Source: Gemmatimonadaceae bacterium
Lineage (GTDB): Bacteria > Latescibacterota > UBA2968 > UBA8231
Direction of reading: 5' to 3'
DNA length: 64,000 nt
Assembly: GCA_026706075.1 (NCBI GenBank)
Contig: JAPOZM010000060.1
Location: forward strand, 1 to 64,000
The stretch's first letter is position 1; every line of letters begins with the position of its first letter. Positions 28,220 to 36,327 of this stretch are shown here, piece after piece. The notes under the pieces are model-generated. The model was not told where the DNA came from, did not search any database, and saw only the letters and a program-made list of their open reading frames with translations. The translations under genes and the position numbers were made by a program.

Positions 28220-30382
28220 ATGACAAGATCCACCCGCCGCGCCCCCCGATGGATCCGCGTCTGCTTCGCCGCCGCCGTCCTCGCCACCCTCGTGGCCCTG
28301 GACCTGCGCTTCAACCTCGCCCGCACCCTCTTCGTCGGACCCGCCGAGTCGCAGGCCGCCTCCGAAGAGCCGCTGCAGGTGCAGGGGCTGCCGATCCTGC
28401 GCCCCGGCACCCTGACTCTGGGGGAGGGGAACCCCACCGTCGCCGTGGCCGCCTCCATCGACGAGGAGCTGGCCGACCCGGCGCCGATCGACCAGGACCT
28501 GAGCTACGCGCAGGTCGACGCCATCGTCCGCCGGGCCCTCGACCTCGACCGCTCCGGCGCCTCGATCCGCGACGTCATCGAGCCCGGCGACGAGGTGCTG
28601 ATCAAGGTGAACTCGGTCACCAACCGCGGGCGCCTCGACCAGAAGCAGAGCGGCACCGGGTACTTTCACGCCGGCTTCGAGCACCCCGGGCAGATCACCG
28701 ACCTGCGGGTCGTCAAGAGCCTGATCGCCTACCTCGTCGAGCACGTCGGCCCCCGGCGCATCGTCATCGCCGAGGGCGGGGCCGAGTCCCCCCGACGCGG
28801 CGAGCCCGGCTTTCCCTCGGGCCTGGAGGACGACTCGTGGTCGGTGACCTACCCCGAGTTCGACGGCCTCTCCTACGTCGGCATCGTCGAGGAGTTCCGG
28901 GCCCTGGGCGTGGAGACCGCGGTCGACACCTCCGACCTCAACTACGCGCCGTACCGGCGCGAGCCGGTCCCCGGCGGCGCCCTGCAGCGTCTCGGGGTCA
29001 CCCGCCTGAGGTATCCGGGCGCCCAGTTCGGCTTCCACGTGGAGGGCACGGGCTCCTTCCGCACCGACGGCTACTACATGCCCGAGCCGGTCCTCGACGC
29101 CGACAAGGTGATCTCCGTGCCGGCCATGAAGACGACGATCTACGGCACCACCCTGGCGCTGAAGAACTACGTCGGCGTCCTGGCCTCGGCCGCCTACGGA
29201 GACGGGACCTCCAAGCGCGAGCACTACCAGAACAACCCCGAGCACGGGTACGTCGACCTCTTCGCCTACAACCCGCCCGTCTACTCGGTGATCGAGGGGT
29301 TCTGGGGCACCGAGGGCCATGGGCCCCAGTGGGGGCACAACGTGCAGCACAACGTCGTCGTCGCCGGCTCCGACCCCCTGGCCGCGGAGGCGATCGCCAA
29401 CGTCACCATGGGCTTCGACGCCCTCGATCTGGAGGCCCTCTACCTGGCGGCGGCCAAGGGCTTCGGCACCATCGACCGGCGGCGGATCGAGGTCGTGGGG
29501 CGCGAGCCCGAGAGCGTGCGGCGCCACTTCGCCAAGTCGGGGGGCGGCTCGGGGCAGGGGTTCTTCTACGGCCGCGGCATCCGCCGCTGGCTGGTGGCCG
29601 GCCCCTTCGAGGGCCGCGACGTGGACGAGGACCACCTGCCGGGCGAGGCCGACCTGCGGCCCCTGGAGGGCGGGACCGCCGGCGCCGGCCGCTGGGTCCG
29701 CGCCGAGCACCTCGGGTACAGCGCCGAGATCCTCGACCTCGGCGAGATCGCCGGCGGGGAGGGCAACTCGACGAGCTACGCCTTCACCCTGGTCCACTCG
29801 CCCTCCGAGCAGGAGGGCTTCCTGTGGCTGGGCTTCCAGGAGCATCTGAGGGTCTGGCTCAACGGCGAGGAGGTCTTCTCGCGGACCTCGCCCGCCTCCT
29901 TCGCCCTGGCGGCGGAGAAGGTCCCCGTGCGGCTGCGGTCCGGGGAGAACCGCCTGCTCTTCAAGGCGGCCAGCTACTCGGGCGAGACGATGCTCGCCGC
30001 CCACGTGGTCGACGAAGACGGCGACCGCCTTCCCGGCATCCGCTTCGCCCTGCCGGGGGAGATGCTCACCGCCGTGGCCGCAACCGAGGCCGGGGCGGTC
30101 CCCGCGAGCCACGCCCTGCTGGCCAACTACCCGAACCCCTTCAACGCCTCCACCCACCTGCGCTTCGCCCTGGCCGTCGAGGCCGACGTGCGCATCGCCG
30201 TGCACAACCTGGCGGGGCAGCGGATACGCCAGCTCGTGGAGGGACCGGCGCCGGCCGGGGTCCACGAGGTGGTCTGGGACGGCCGCGACGACGGCGGCGC
30301 CAGCGCCGCGAGCGGGATCTACGTGGCGGTGATGGAGGCGGGCGGCAGCAGGGAGGCGCGGTCGATGGCGCTGGTGCGCTAG
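28220..30382 (+). CDS. Secreted DUF362-domain protein with C-terminal sorting domain
   Basis: 720 aa from the ATG at 28220 with AGGA 10 nt upstream. It has an N-terminal signal/TM segment (VCFAAAVLATLVALDLRF). Residues 110-430 form a DUF362 domain: DEVLIKVNSVTNRG, VGPRRIVIAEGG, KVISVPAMKTTIYGTTLALKNYVGV and NVVVAGSDPLAAEAIANVTMGF. Next is a beta-sandwich-like region (about 440-620) with SEQEGFLWLGFQEHLRVWLNGEEVF. The protein ends in an FlgD-like/type IX sorting domain starting at NYPNPFNAS. DUF362 proteins are of uncertain function, and many are linked to metal or redox biology. There are no ferredoxin cysteines here. Confidence 0.8.
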   Translation: MTRSTRRAPRWIRVCFAAAVLATLVALDLRFNLARTLFVGPAESQAASEEPLQVQGLPILRPGTLTLGEGNPTVAVAASIDEELADPAPIDQDLSYAQVDAIVRRALDLDRSGASIRDVIEPGDEVLIKVNSVTNRGRLDQKQSGTGYFHAGFEHPGQITDLRVVKSLIAYLVEHVGPRRIVIAEGGAESPRRGEPGFPSGLEDDSWSVTYPEFDGLSYVGIVEEFRALGVETAVDTSDLNYAPYRREPVPGGALQRLGVTRLRYPGAQFGFHVEGTGSFRTDGYYMPEPVLDADKVISVPAMKTTIYGTTLALKNYVGVLASAAYGDGTSKREHYQNNPEHGYVDLFAYNPPVYSVIEGFWGTEGHGPQWGHNVQHNVVVAGSDPLAAEAIANVTMGFDALDLEALYLAAAKGFGTIDRRRIEVVGREPESVRRHFAKSGGGSGQGFFYGRGIRRWLVAGPFEGRDVDEDHLPGEADLRPLEGGTAGAGRWVRAEHLGYSAEILDLGEIAGGEGNSTSYAFTLVHSPSEQEGFLWLGFQEHLRVWLNGEEVFSRTSPASFALAAEKVPVRLRSGENRLLFKAASYSGETMLAAHVVDEDGDRLPGIRFALPGEMLTAVAATEAGAVPASHALLANYPNPFNASTHLRFALAVEADVRIAVHNLAGQRIRQLVEGPAPAGVHEVVWDGRDDGGASAASGIYVAVMEAGGSREARSMALVR

Positions 30383-30438
30383 GAATAGTCCGTTGGGGCC
30401 TTCACCCGGCGCCAGCCGTGTCATAGAACGGTAGGCCT

Positions 30439-30485
30439 CCTGATGAATCAGACAAACCAGGCCGTCCTGATGAATCGGACAAACC
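30439..30485. repeat. Two 20-nt direct repeats with a 27-bp period
   Basis: CCTGATGAATCAGACAAACC (30439-30458) and CCTGATGAATCGGACAAACC (30466-30485) differ at one base. They lie over the 3' end of the minus-strand gene at 30448 and encode its last residues. The A/G difference creates that gene's TGA stop. Confidence 0.85.
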
Positions 30486-31095
30486 GCTCTTTTCCCGAAA
30501 TCATCTCAGGCCCTGATTTGCTATACCACCAAGCACAACTGGGATGCTGGGTTCCTTCTATCTTGATATCTCTGGGGATTGATCCAGAAAAGTGCCGTAC
30601 AGCTTTCTTGCTGAAGAAAAAGCAGGTTCCGGGACTGAGGATCTCCACAACTCGTCGAATCGCTTCGGCCGATTTGTCGGTGTCCAGGTCCGTTATTTCT
30701 ATGCTCTTTGTTTCGATGGCTGGGCGTTGAAACGCGTTCATGAAACTGAAATCCTGAATCATAGTGGAAGAATCCCGCCCCGTTGCCTCGCACAACGCCT
30801 GACCTATATTCCGAAAAAACGGGGTCCCCTCTCCTCTCACATGAGATTCAACTATTGCTCTGGTATTGATCCAAGCCTTCTCCTCATCATCGAGACAGTT
30901 GTCATCACCTTCGTACCACTGGGCCGCGTCAAGATGGAGTTTGCTTCTCTTGGGGAGATAGTGACTCTCACCCAATAGAAGGATACCGCCTTTCTTGTAG
31001 TTTCTACCGACAAACGGCATCATTTGGGGATATCGCCGGTAGTGCTCAATTCTCCCAAATTGTGGGTCATATCTGTTTGTGCTTTCCTCGCTCAT
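30448..31095 (-). CDS. Low-GC gene of unknown function, possibly uracil-DNA-glycosylase-like fold
   Basis: 215 aa, ATG preceded by AGAGGAG. The sequence is visibly AT-richer than both neighbours and uses AT-ending codons, a sign of recent transfer. The strand ILLLGESHYLP near residue 40 and GTQHPSCAWWY near 185 resemble motifs 1 and 3 (G-E-x-P/Y and H-P-S) of the uracil-DNA-glycosylase superfamily, but this is weak pattern recognition. Nothing nearby assigns a role. The last residues (FVRFIRTAWFV) are encoded within a 27-bp tandem repeat. It may be a small defence- or mobile-element-derived gene. Confidence 0.6.
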   Translation of the reverse strand: MSEESTNRYDPQFGRIEHYRRYPQMMPFVGRNYKKGGILLLGESHYLPKRSKLHLDAAQWYEGDDNCLDDEEKAWINTRAIVESHVRGEGTPFFRNIGQALCEATGRDSSTMIQDFSFMNAFQRPAIETKSIEITDLDTDKSAEAIRRVVEILSPGTCFFFSKKAVRHFSGSIPRDIKIEGTQHPSCAWWYSKSGPEMISGKERFVRFIRTAWFV

Positions 31096-31122
31096 TTCTG
31101 CTCCTCTGTTGGTCTGGCGGCC

Positions 31123-33429
31123 TCAGGCCGGCTGCAGCCCGGCGTAGGCGGCCATGACTCGCTTGGTGGTGCCGCCGAAGCGGATCGACAGCTTGGTCTT
31201 CTCCCCCTGGCCCTCGCGCTCGACGATCTTCCCGCGCCCCCAATCGGGATGGACGACCCAGCGGCCCACGGCCAGGGGGTCGCCGTCGGCGTCGAAGTCC
31301 TCCCCGGCGGGGGAGTCTTCGTCCGGCACGTAGTGAACGCCCTTCGGCGTCGGGTCGGCGGTGGGGCGCTGACGCGCCGGAGGCGGCGGCGCCCCGGACC
31401 GCTGGCGCTTGCGGCGGCGCTCGGCGCCTGCCGGTGATCCCCAGGCGAGCTGGGCCTCGACCTCCTCCTTCTCCACCAGTTCCTCGGGGATCTCGGCGAG
31501 GAACCGCGAGGGCAGCATCTCCCGCGCCTGGCCGAAGAGGTAGCGCCAGCGCGCCCAGGTGAGCAGCAGGTGCCGGCGGGCCCGGGTGATGCCCACGTAG
31601 CACAGCCGCCGCTCCTCCTCGACGGCGCCGGCGTCGGTGCGCGAGGCCTCGATGGCGCGCATCGTCGGGAACAGTTCCTCCTCGAGGCCGCAGATGGCGA
31701 TCACCGGGTACTCCAGACCCTTGGCGCCGTGGAGGGTCATCAGCGTCAGGGTGCCCTGGTCGTTGGCGGCCGGACCGGCCTCGTCCTCGGAGGTCATGAG
31801 GGCGACCTGCTCGAGGAACTCGCTCAGACCGGCGTCCTCGTCCTCGTGCTCGGCGGCGAACTCGGCCATGCCGTTGATGAGCTCGTCGAGGTTCTCCCGG
31901 CGGGCCTGGGCGTCGGGCGTGTCCTGCGCCTCCAGGGCGTCCAGGTAGCCGCTGCGCTCCATGACCTCCCGGGCCAGCTCCGGGAGGGTGAGACCGCCGC
32001 CGCCGGCGGCCCGGGCCAGGGACTCCATCACCCCGGCGAACTCCTGCACCGCCCGGGCCGACCGCCCGCCGAGACCGGGGACCTCCGAGGCGTGGAGGGC
32101 GGCCTGAATGAGGTTGGTGTGGCTGCTGGCGGCGTGGGCGGCCAGCCGCTCCACCGTGCGGTCGCCGATGCCGCGCCGGGGGGTGTTGATCACCCGCAGC
32201 AGGCTGATGTCGTCGGCCGGGTTGACCAGCAGCCGCAGGTAGGCGAGGACGTCCTTCACCTCCCGGCGCTCGTAGAACCGGATGCCGCCGACCAGCACAT
32301 AGGGGATGCCCCGGCGGCGCAGCTCCTCCTCGAGGACGCGGGACTGGGCGTTGGCGCGGTAGAGGATCGCCGCGTCGGAGAGGGTCAGCCCCTCCTCGCG
32401 GCAGCGGGCGCCCACGGCTTCGACGAGGTGGCGCGCCTCGGCGCGGTCGTCGCCGCACTCGGCCAGCCGGATCGCCGGCCCCTCCTCGCCGCGGGTCCAC
32501 AGGCTCTTGCCCTTGCGCGCGAGGTTGTGGCCGATGACGGCGTTGGCGGCGGCCAGGATGCGGCTGGTGGAGCGGTAGTTCTGCTCCAGGCGCACGACCA
32601 CGGCCTCGGGGTAGTCCGCCTCGAAGTCGAGGATGTTGCGGATGTCGGCGCCGCGGAACTGGTAGATCGACTGGTCGTCGTCGCCGACGACGCAGAGGTT
32701 GCGGTGCTCGGCGGCCAGCAGGCGGGTGAGCAGGTACTGGGGCCGGTTGGTGTCCTGGTACTCGTCGACGAGGATGTGCTGCCATCGGTCCCGCCACTTC
32801 TCCAGGACCTCCTCGTGGCGCTGCAGCTGGCGCACCGGCTCGACGATGAGGTCGTCGAAGTCGAAGGCGTTGTTGGCCCGCAGCCCCTCCTCGTACGCGG
32901 AGTAGACCTCGGCCAGGCGCCGCCGGCGCGGATTGCCGTCGGCCCCGCGGGCCAGCTCCTCGACGCCGATCATGGCGTTCTTGGCGCGGCTGATCTCGCC
33001 GAGGACCTGCCGGGGGGGAAAGTCCTGCTCGGCCAGGTCGAGGCTGTCGAGGACGCGGCGCACCAGGGCGCGGGAGTCCTCGGCGTCGTAGATGGTGAAG
33101 TCGCCGTGGAGGCCGAAGGCGTCGGCCTCGTAGCGCAGCAGGCGCGCGCAGATCGAATGGAAGGTGCCGATCCACAGCCTCGAGGCGCAGTCCTGGCCCA
33201 CCAGGCGCTCGATGCGTTCCCGCATCTCGCCGGCCGCCTTGTTGGTGAAGGTGACGGCGAGGATGTGCCAGGGCGCCACCCCGGCCTCGTCGACGAGGTG
33301 GGCGATGCGGTGGGTGAGGACCCGGGTCTTGCCCGAGCCGGCGCCGGCGAGGACCAGCAGGGGGCCCGAGGTCTGCTCGACGGCGCGGCGCTGTTCCGGG
33401 TTCAGCCCGTCGAGGTGGCCGGCCTCCAT
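31123..33429 (-). CDS. pcrA: ATP-dependent DNA helicase PcrA/UvrD
   Basis: 768 aa from the ATG at 33429, overlapping the mltG stop by 1 nt (TGATG). SF1A 3'-5' helicase motifs: LNPEQRRAVEQTSGPLLVLAGAGSGKTRVLT, AVTFTNKAAGEMRERI, GTFHSICARLLR, ILVDEYQDTN, VVGDDDQSIYQFRGAD, QNYRST, LMTLHGAKGLEYPVI and LCYVGITRARRHL. The C-terminal VHPDWGRGKIVEREGQGEKTKLSIRF region matches the Tudor-like RNAP-binding end of PcrA. It acts in nucleotide excision repair, replication restart and removal of recombinase filaments. It is co-transcribed with mltG. Confidence 0.95.
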   Translation of the reverse strand: MEAGHLDGLNPEQRRAVEQTSGPLLVLAGAGSGKTRVLTHRIAHLVDEAGVAPWHILAVTFTNKAAGEMRERIERLVGQDCASRLWIGTFHSICARLLRYEADAFGLHGDFTIYDAEDSRALVRRVLDSLDLAEQDFPPRQVLGEISRAKNAMIGVEELARGADGNPRRRRLAEVYSAYEEGLRANNAFDFDDLIVEPVRQLQRHEEVLEKWRDRWQHILVDEYQDTNRPQYLLTRLLAAEHRNLCVVGDDDQSIYQFRGADIRNILDFEADYPEAVVVRLEQNYRSTSRILAAANAVIGHNLARKGKSLWTRGEEGPAIRLAECGDDRAEARHLVEAVGARCREEGLTLSDAAILYRANAQSRVLEEELRRRGIPYVLVGGIRFYERREVKDVLAYLRLLVNPADDISLLRVINTPRRGIGDRTVERLAAHAASSHTNLIQAALHASEVPGLGGRSARAVQEFAGVMESLARAAGGGGLTLPELAREVMERSGYLDALEAQDTPDAQARRENLDELINGMAEFAAEHEDEDAGLSEFLEQVALMTSEDEAGPAANDQGTLTLMTLHGAKGLEYPVIAICGLEEELFPTMRAIEASRTDAGAVEEERRLCYVGITRARRHLLLTWARWRYLFGQAREMLPSRFLAEIPEELVEKEEVEAQLAWGSPAGAERRRKRQRSGAPPPPARQRPTADPTPKGVHYVPDEDSPAGEDFDADGDPLAVGRWVVHPDWGRGKIVEREGQGEKTKLSIRFGGTTKRVMAAYAGLQPA

Positions 33430-34472
33430 CAGTTGAGCCCCGCAGCCCCGGCGGCGCGGGCGGCGGCGCGCGCCTGGCGCCGGATCTCGCGCTTGGCGGC
33501 CTCGTGCTCGCGGTTGGTGCGGCTGAACTCGTGGGTGCCGTCGCCGCGGGCGACGAAGAAGAAGAAATCGGTCTCCGGCGGATGCAGGGCCGCCTCGACG
33601 GAGGCGCGCCCGGGGCTGCAGATCGGCCCGGGCGGCAGGCCGGCATGGCGGTAGGTGTTGTAGGGCGAGACGACCTCCAGGTCCTCGTTGGTGAGCGGCT
33701 CCCTCTTCTGCACGCCGAGGGCGAACTCGACGGTGGCGCACGACTCGAGGCGGCGGTCGAGGTTCAGGCGGCGGTGGAAGATGGCGGCGATGACGGGGCG
33801 TTCCTCGGCGGCCATGGCCTCGCCCTCGACGATGGAGGCCAGGGTGACGGCCTCGTGCAGGGAGAGGCCCAGCTCCGGCAGCCGCGCCGCCAGGGAGTCG
33901 TCGAAGACCCGGAAGAACTCGGCCACCATGTGGCGGACGATCTCCTCCTCGGTGGCGTCCGGCGGCAGGAAGTAGGTCTCGGGGAAGAGGTAGCCCTCCA
34001 GGGTCCCGGCCTCGACGCCGAGGTCCGAGAGCAACCGCAGGGACTCGGTGGCGGCCACGAAGCGCGCCGAGTCGGCCAGGCCCGCCGCCCGCAGCCGCCC
34101 CGCCGTCTGGTGGCGCGTGAGCCCCTCGGGGATCGTGACCCGCACCATCTCCAGCGGGGCCTCGAGCAGGTCGTCGAGGAGCTGGCTCGGCGAGCGCGAG
34201 CCGTCGAGGCGGTAGCGCCCCGCCTCGAGCCGATTGGCCAGCCCCCGCCAGCGCGCCGCGGCCTCGAAGTAGCGGGCGCTGCGCACGAGCCCGAGGGCCT
34301 CCAGGCGGACGCCGATGGCGCGGGCGCTCATGCCCTCGTCGATGGAGACGGCCAGCGCCGGCCCCCCCGTGGGCCGGCCTAGGTGCCACAGGAGGGCCGC
34401 GCCAGCGCCGGCCCCGGCGGCGGCGAGGACCGCGGCCAGTGCGAGCCAGCGTCGGATGGAGGGAAGGGGCAA
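33429..34472 (-). CDS. mltG: Endolytic murein transglycosylase MltG
   Basis: About 347 aa if translation begins at the TTG at 34472. The frame extends to a TTG at 34622, but that codon lies inside a near-consensus promoter (34594-34622), so the long form is unlikely. The N-terminus is unresolved. A single TM helix (RRWLALAAVLAAAGAGAGAALLW) is followed by the YceG/MltG periplasmic domains: LYFPET-like EGYLFPETYFLP, the catalytic Glu in TLASIVEGEA, and PYNTYRHAGLPPGPICSPG. The enzyme cleaves nascent glycan strands near the membrane and sets their length. The gene is upstream of pcrA with a 1-nt overlap. Confidence 0.9.
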   Translation of the reverse strand: MPLPSIRRWLALAAVLAAAGAGAGAALLWHLGRPTGGPALAVSIDEGMSARAIGVRLEALGLVRSARYFEAAARWRGLANRLEAGRYRLDGSRSPSQLLDDLLEAPLEMVRVTIPEGLTRHQTAGRLRAAGLADSARFVAATESLRLLSDLGVEAGTLEGYLFPETYFLPPDATEEEIVRHMVAEFFRVFDDSLAARLPELGLSLHEAVTLASIVEGEAMAAEERPVIAAIFHRRLNLDRRLESCATVEFALGVQKREPLTNEDLEVVSPYNTYRHAGLPPGPICSPGRASVEAALHPPETDFFFFVARGDGTHEFSRTNREHEAAKREIRRQARAAARAAGAAGLN

Positions 34473-34593
34473 GAGGATCGGCGGTCCCGGCGAGTCGGTG
34501 GAGGCCGGGGGCCCTGCCGGTCCCGCGGCCGTCGAGGACGGGTCGGTCGAAGAAGCGGATCGTGCGCGAGCCAGGGGAGGACGCTCGGCGGGG

Positions 34594-34622
34594 ATTCTAC
34601 CCGGGGTCCCCCGGAATGTCAA
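34594..34622 (-). promoter_or_regulatory. Near-consensus sigma-70 promoter of mltG-pcrA
   Basis: On the minus strand: TTGACA (34622-34617), exactly 17 nt, then TAGAAT (34599-34594). One mismatch from the TTGACA/TATAAT consensus. The expected start of transcription is near 34587, upstream of the favoured mltG start. Confidence 0.7.
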
Positions 34623-34781
34623 GCAGGTCCCGGAGCCGTGCCGGCGGGCCCCGGAAGGACCGCGCTCGACCCTCGGGCGGCCGGGCCTTCGGCGCCGATC
34701 CTCTTGCCTGGGGGCACCTCATCCGCCTGAGTTCTCGGCCCGGACCCGCGATATCCGCCCCGTCCCGATCAGGCCCGCCTG

Positions 34782-36278
34782 ATGATCCTCGCCATCGTCC
34801 GCAAGGAGTTCCTCCAGGCCCTGCTGACCCTGCGCTTCGCCGTGGGGCTGATCCTGTGCGTCGTCGCCGTGGCCGCCGGCACCCTGGCCATGATCGAGGA
34901 CTACGACTCGCGCCGGGAGGCCTGGCTGCGGCAGGTCGCGGAGTACGACACCGAGGTGCTGGAGAAGGAGGGGCCGTACGCCCGGCTCGTATGGGACCTG
35001 CAGGCCTTCCGCGAGCCCCGGCAGCTGGCCGTGTTCAGCGTCGGCTCCGACCGCTGGCAGGGCAACCAGGTCCGGGTCACCCACCACGAGGTGCCGGTGC
35101 GGTCGCAGTGGCTGGGCGTCTCCAACCCCTACATGGTCCTCTTCCGCACCGTCGACCTGTCCCTCATCGTGCAGATCATCCTCGGCCTCCTGGCCCTGCT
35201 CTTCGCCCACGACGCGGTCTGCGGCGAGCGCGAGCGGGGGACCCTGCGGCTCATGCTGGCCAATCCCGTGGCCCGCGACCAGGTCCTGCTCGGCAAGGCG
35301 GCCGGCCACCTGGGCCTGCTCATGGTGCTGCTGGCCGTGACCTACGTGGTGGGCCTGCTCTTCGTGCAGGCCTCGCCCGCCCTCCACCTCGGGGCCGGCG
35401 AGGTCGGCCGGGTGGCCCTGATGCTCGCCGCCTCCGGCCTCTACGTGGCGGCCATGTACGCGGCCGGCCTGCTGCTGTCGATCTGCACCCGGCGCTCGGC
35501 CACGGCCCTGGTCCTGGCCGTCTTCGGCTGGCTCCTGGGCGTCGCCGTCTATCCCAACGTCGTCGGCTTCGGCGTCGACGCCTGGGCCCGTTCGCGCCTG
35601 TCGGTGGAGTCGGCCGAGGACCTGCAGGGACAGCTCCACGAGAGCTTCGGCGAGTGGATCGGCCGGCGCGGCGAACGCGAGGGTCTGGTCAGCGAATGGG
35701 GGGTGGTGAACTTCGGATCGTCGGTCTCGACCGGCGGCTGGGACCAGCCCCGGGGCTACGCGGTGGGCTCGCTCCCCGAGGACGCGGAGGAGGCCGATGC
35801 CGAGGTCAAAGTGCGGCAACTGACCTCCCTGTTCGCCGACGTCGAGCAGCAGCGCAGCGCCTGGGCGGACCGGGTGTGGCGGGAGGCCTGGGAGCCCCTG
35901 GAGAGGGGCATGAAGGAGCTCCACGCGGTGGCCGCGGGGCTGTCCCTGCTCTCCCCGGCGGGCGCCCACGGCCGGGCCACGGCGGCCCTGGCCCGCACCG
36001 ACCGGGGCGACTACTGGCGCTTCCTGGACTCGGCGAGGGGCTACCGCGGCCAGTTGATCGCCTTCTACGAGCAGGAGGGCTGGTTCGGGTCCCGGGAGTG
36101 GTGGGACCAGACGAGGACGGCCACCCTGGAGCACCTGCCGCGCTACCGCGAGCCGGGCGGTTCTCTGGCCGAGAGCCTGGCCCGCGCCTCGGCGCCGCTG
36201 CTGGTGCTGGCCGGGTTCACGGCCGCGGCCTTCCTGGCCGCGTACCAGCGGTTCCGGCGCTACGACCTGGCGGCCTGA
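34782..36278 (+). CDS. ABC-2-type transporter permease, first of a pair
   Basis: 498 aa. It starts MILAIVRKEFLQALLTLRFAVGLILCVVAVAAG, with one TM near the N-terminus. A large exported loop follows (about residues 40-115), then about five TM segments between 120 and 265. A second long soluble region follows, with a last TM (PLLVLAGFTAAAFLAA). The cytoplasmic segment HDAVCGERERGTLRLMLANPVARDQVLLGKAAG is the ABC-2 signature 'G.RE.GTL..L...P..R...L.GK'. Such permeases occur as pairs with a separate ATPase. None is found in the window, so the ATPase must be elsewhere. The substrate is unknown. Confidence 0.8.
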   Translation: MILAIVRKEFLQALLTLRFAVGLILCVVAVAAGTLAMIEDYDSRREAWLRQVAEYDTEVLEKEGPYARLVWDLQAFREPRQLAVFSVGSDRWQGNQVRVTHHEVPVRSQWLGVSNPYMVLFRTVDLSLIVQIILGLLALLFAHDAVCGERERGTLRLMLANPVARDQVLLGKAAGHLGLLMVLLAVTYVVGLLFVQASPALHLGAGEVGRVALMLAASGLYVAAMYAAGLLLSICTRRSATALVLAVFGWLLGVAVYPNVVGFGVDAWARSRLSVESAEDLQGQLHESFGEWIGRRGEREGLVSEWGVVNFGSSVSTGGWDQPRGYAVGSLPEDAEEADAEVKVRQLTSLFADVEQQRSAWADRVWREAWEPLERGMKELHAVAAGLSLLSPAGAHGRATAALARTDRGDYWRFLDSARGYRGQLIAFYEQEGWFGSREWWDQTRTATLEHLPRYREPGGSLAESLARASAPLLVLAGFTAAAFLAAYQRFRRYDLAA

Positions 36279-36327
36279 GGAGGGGGGCGATGAACCACCG
36301 GAGGATCCGATGCCTGGAGGACGGGCC

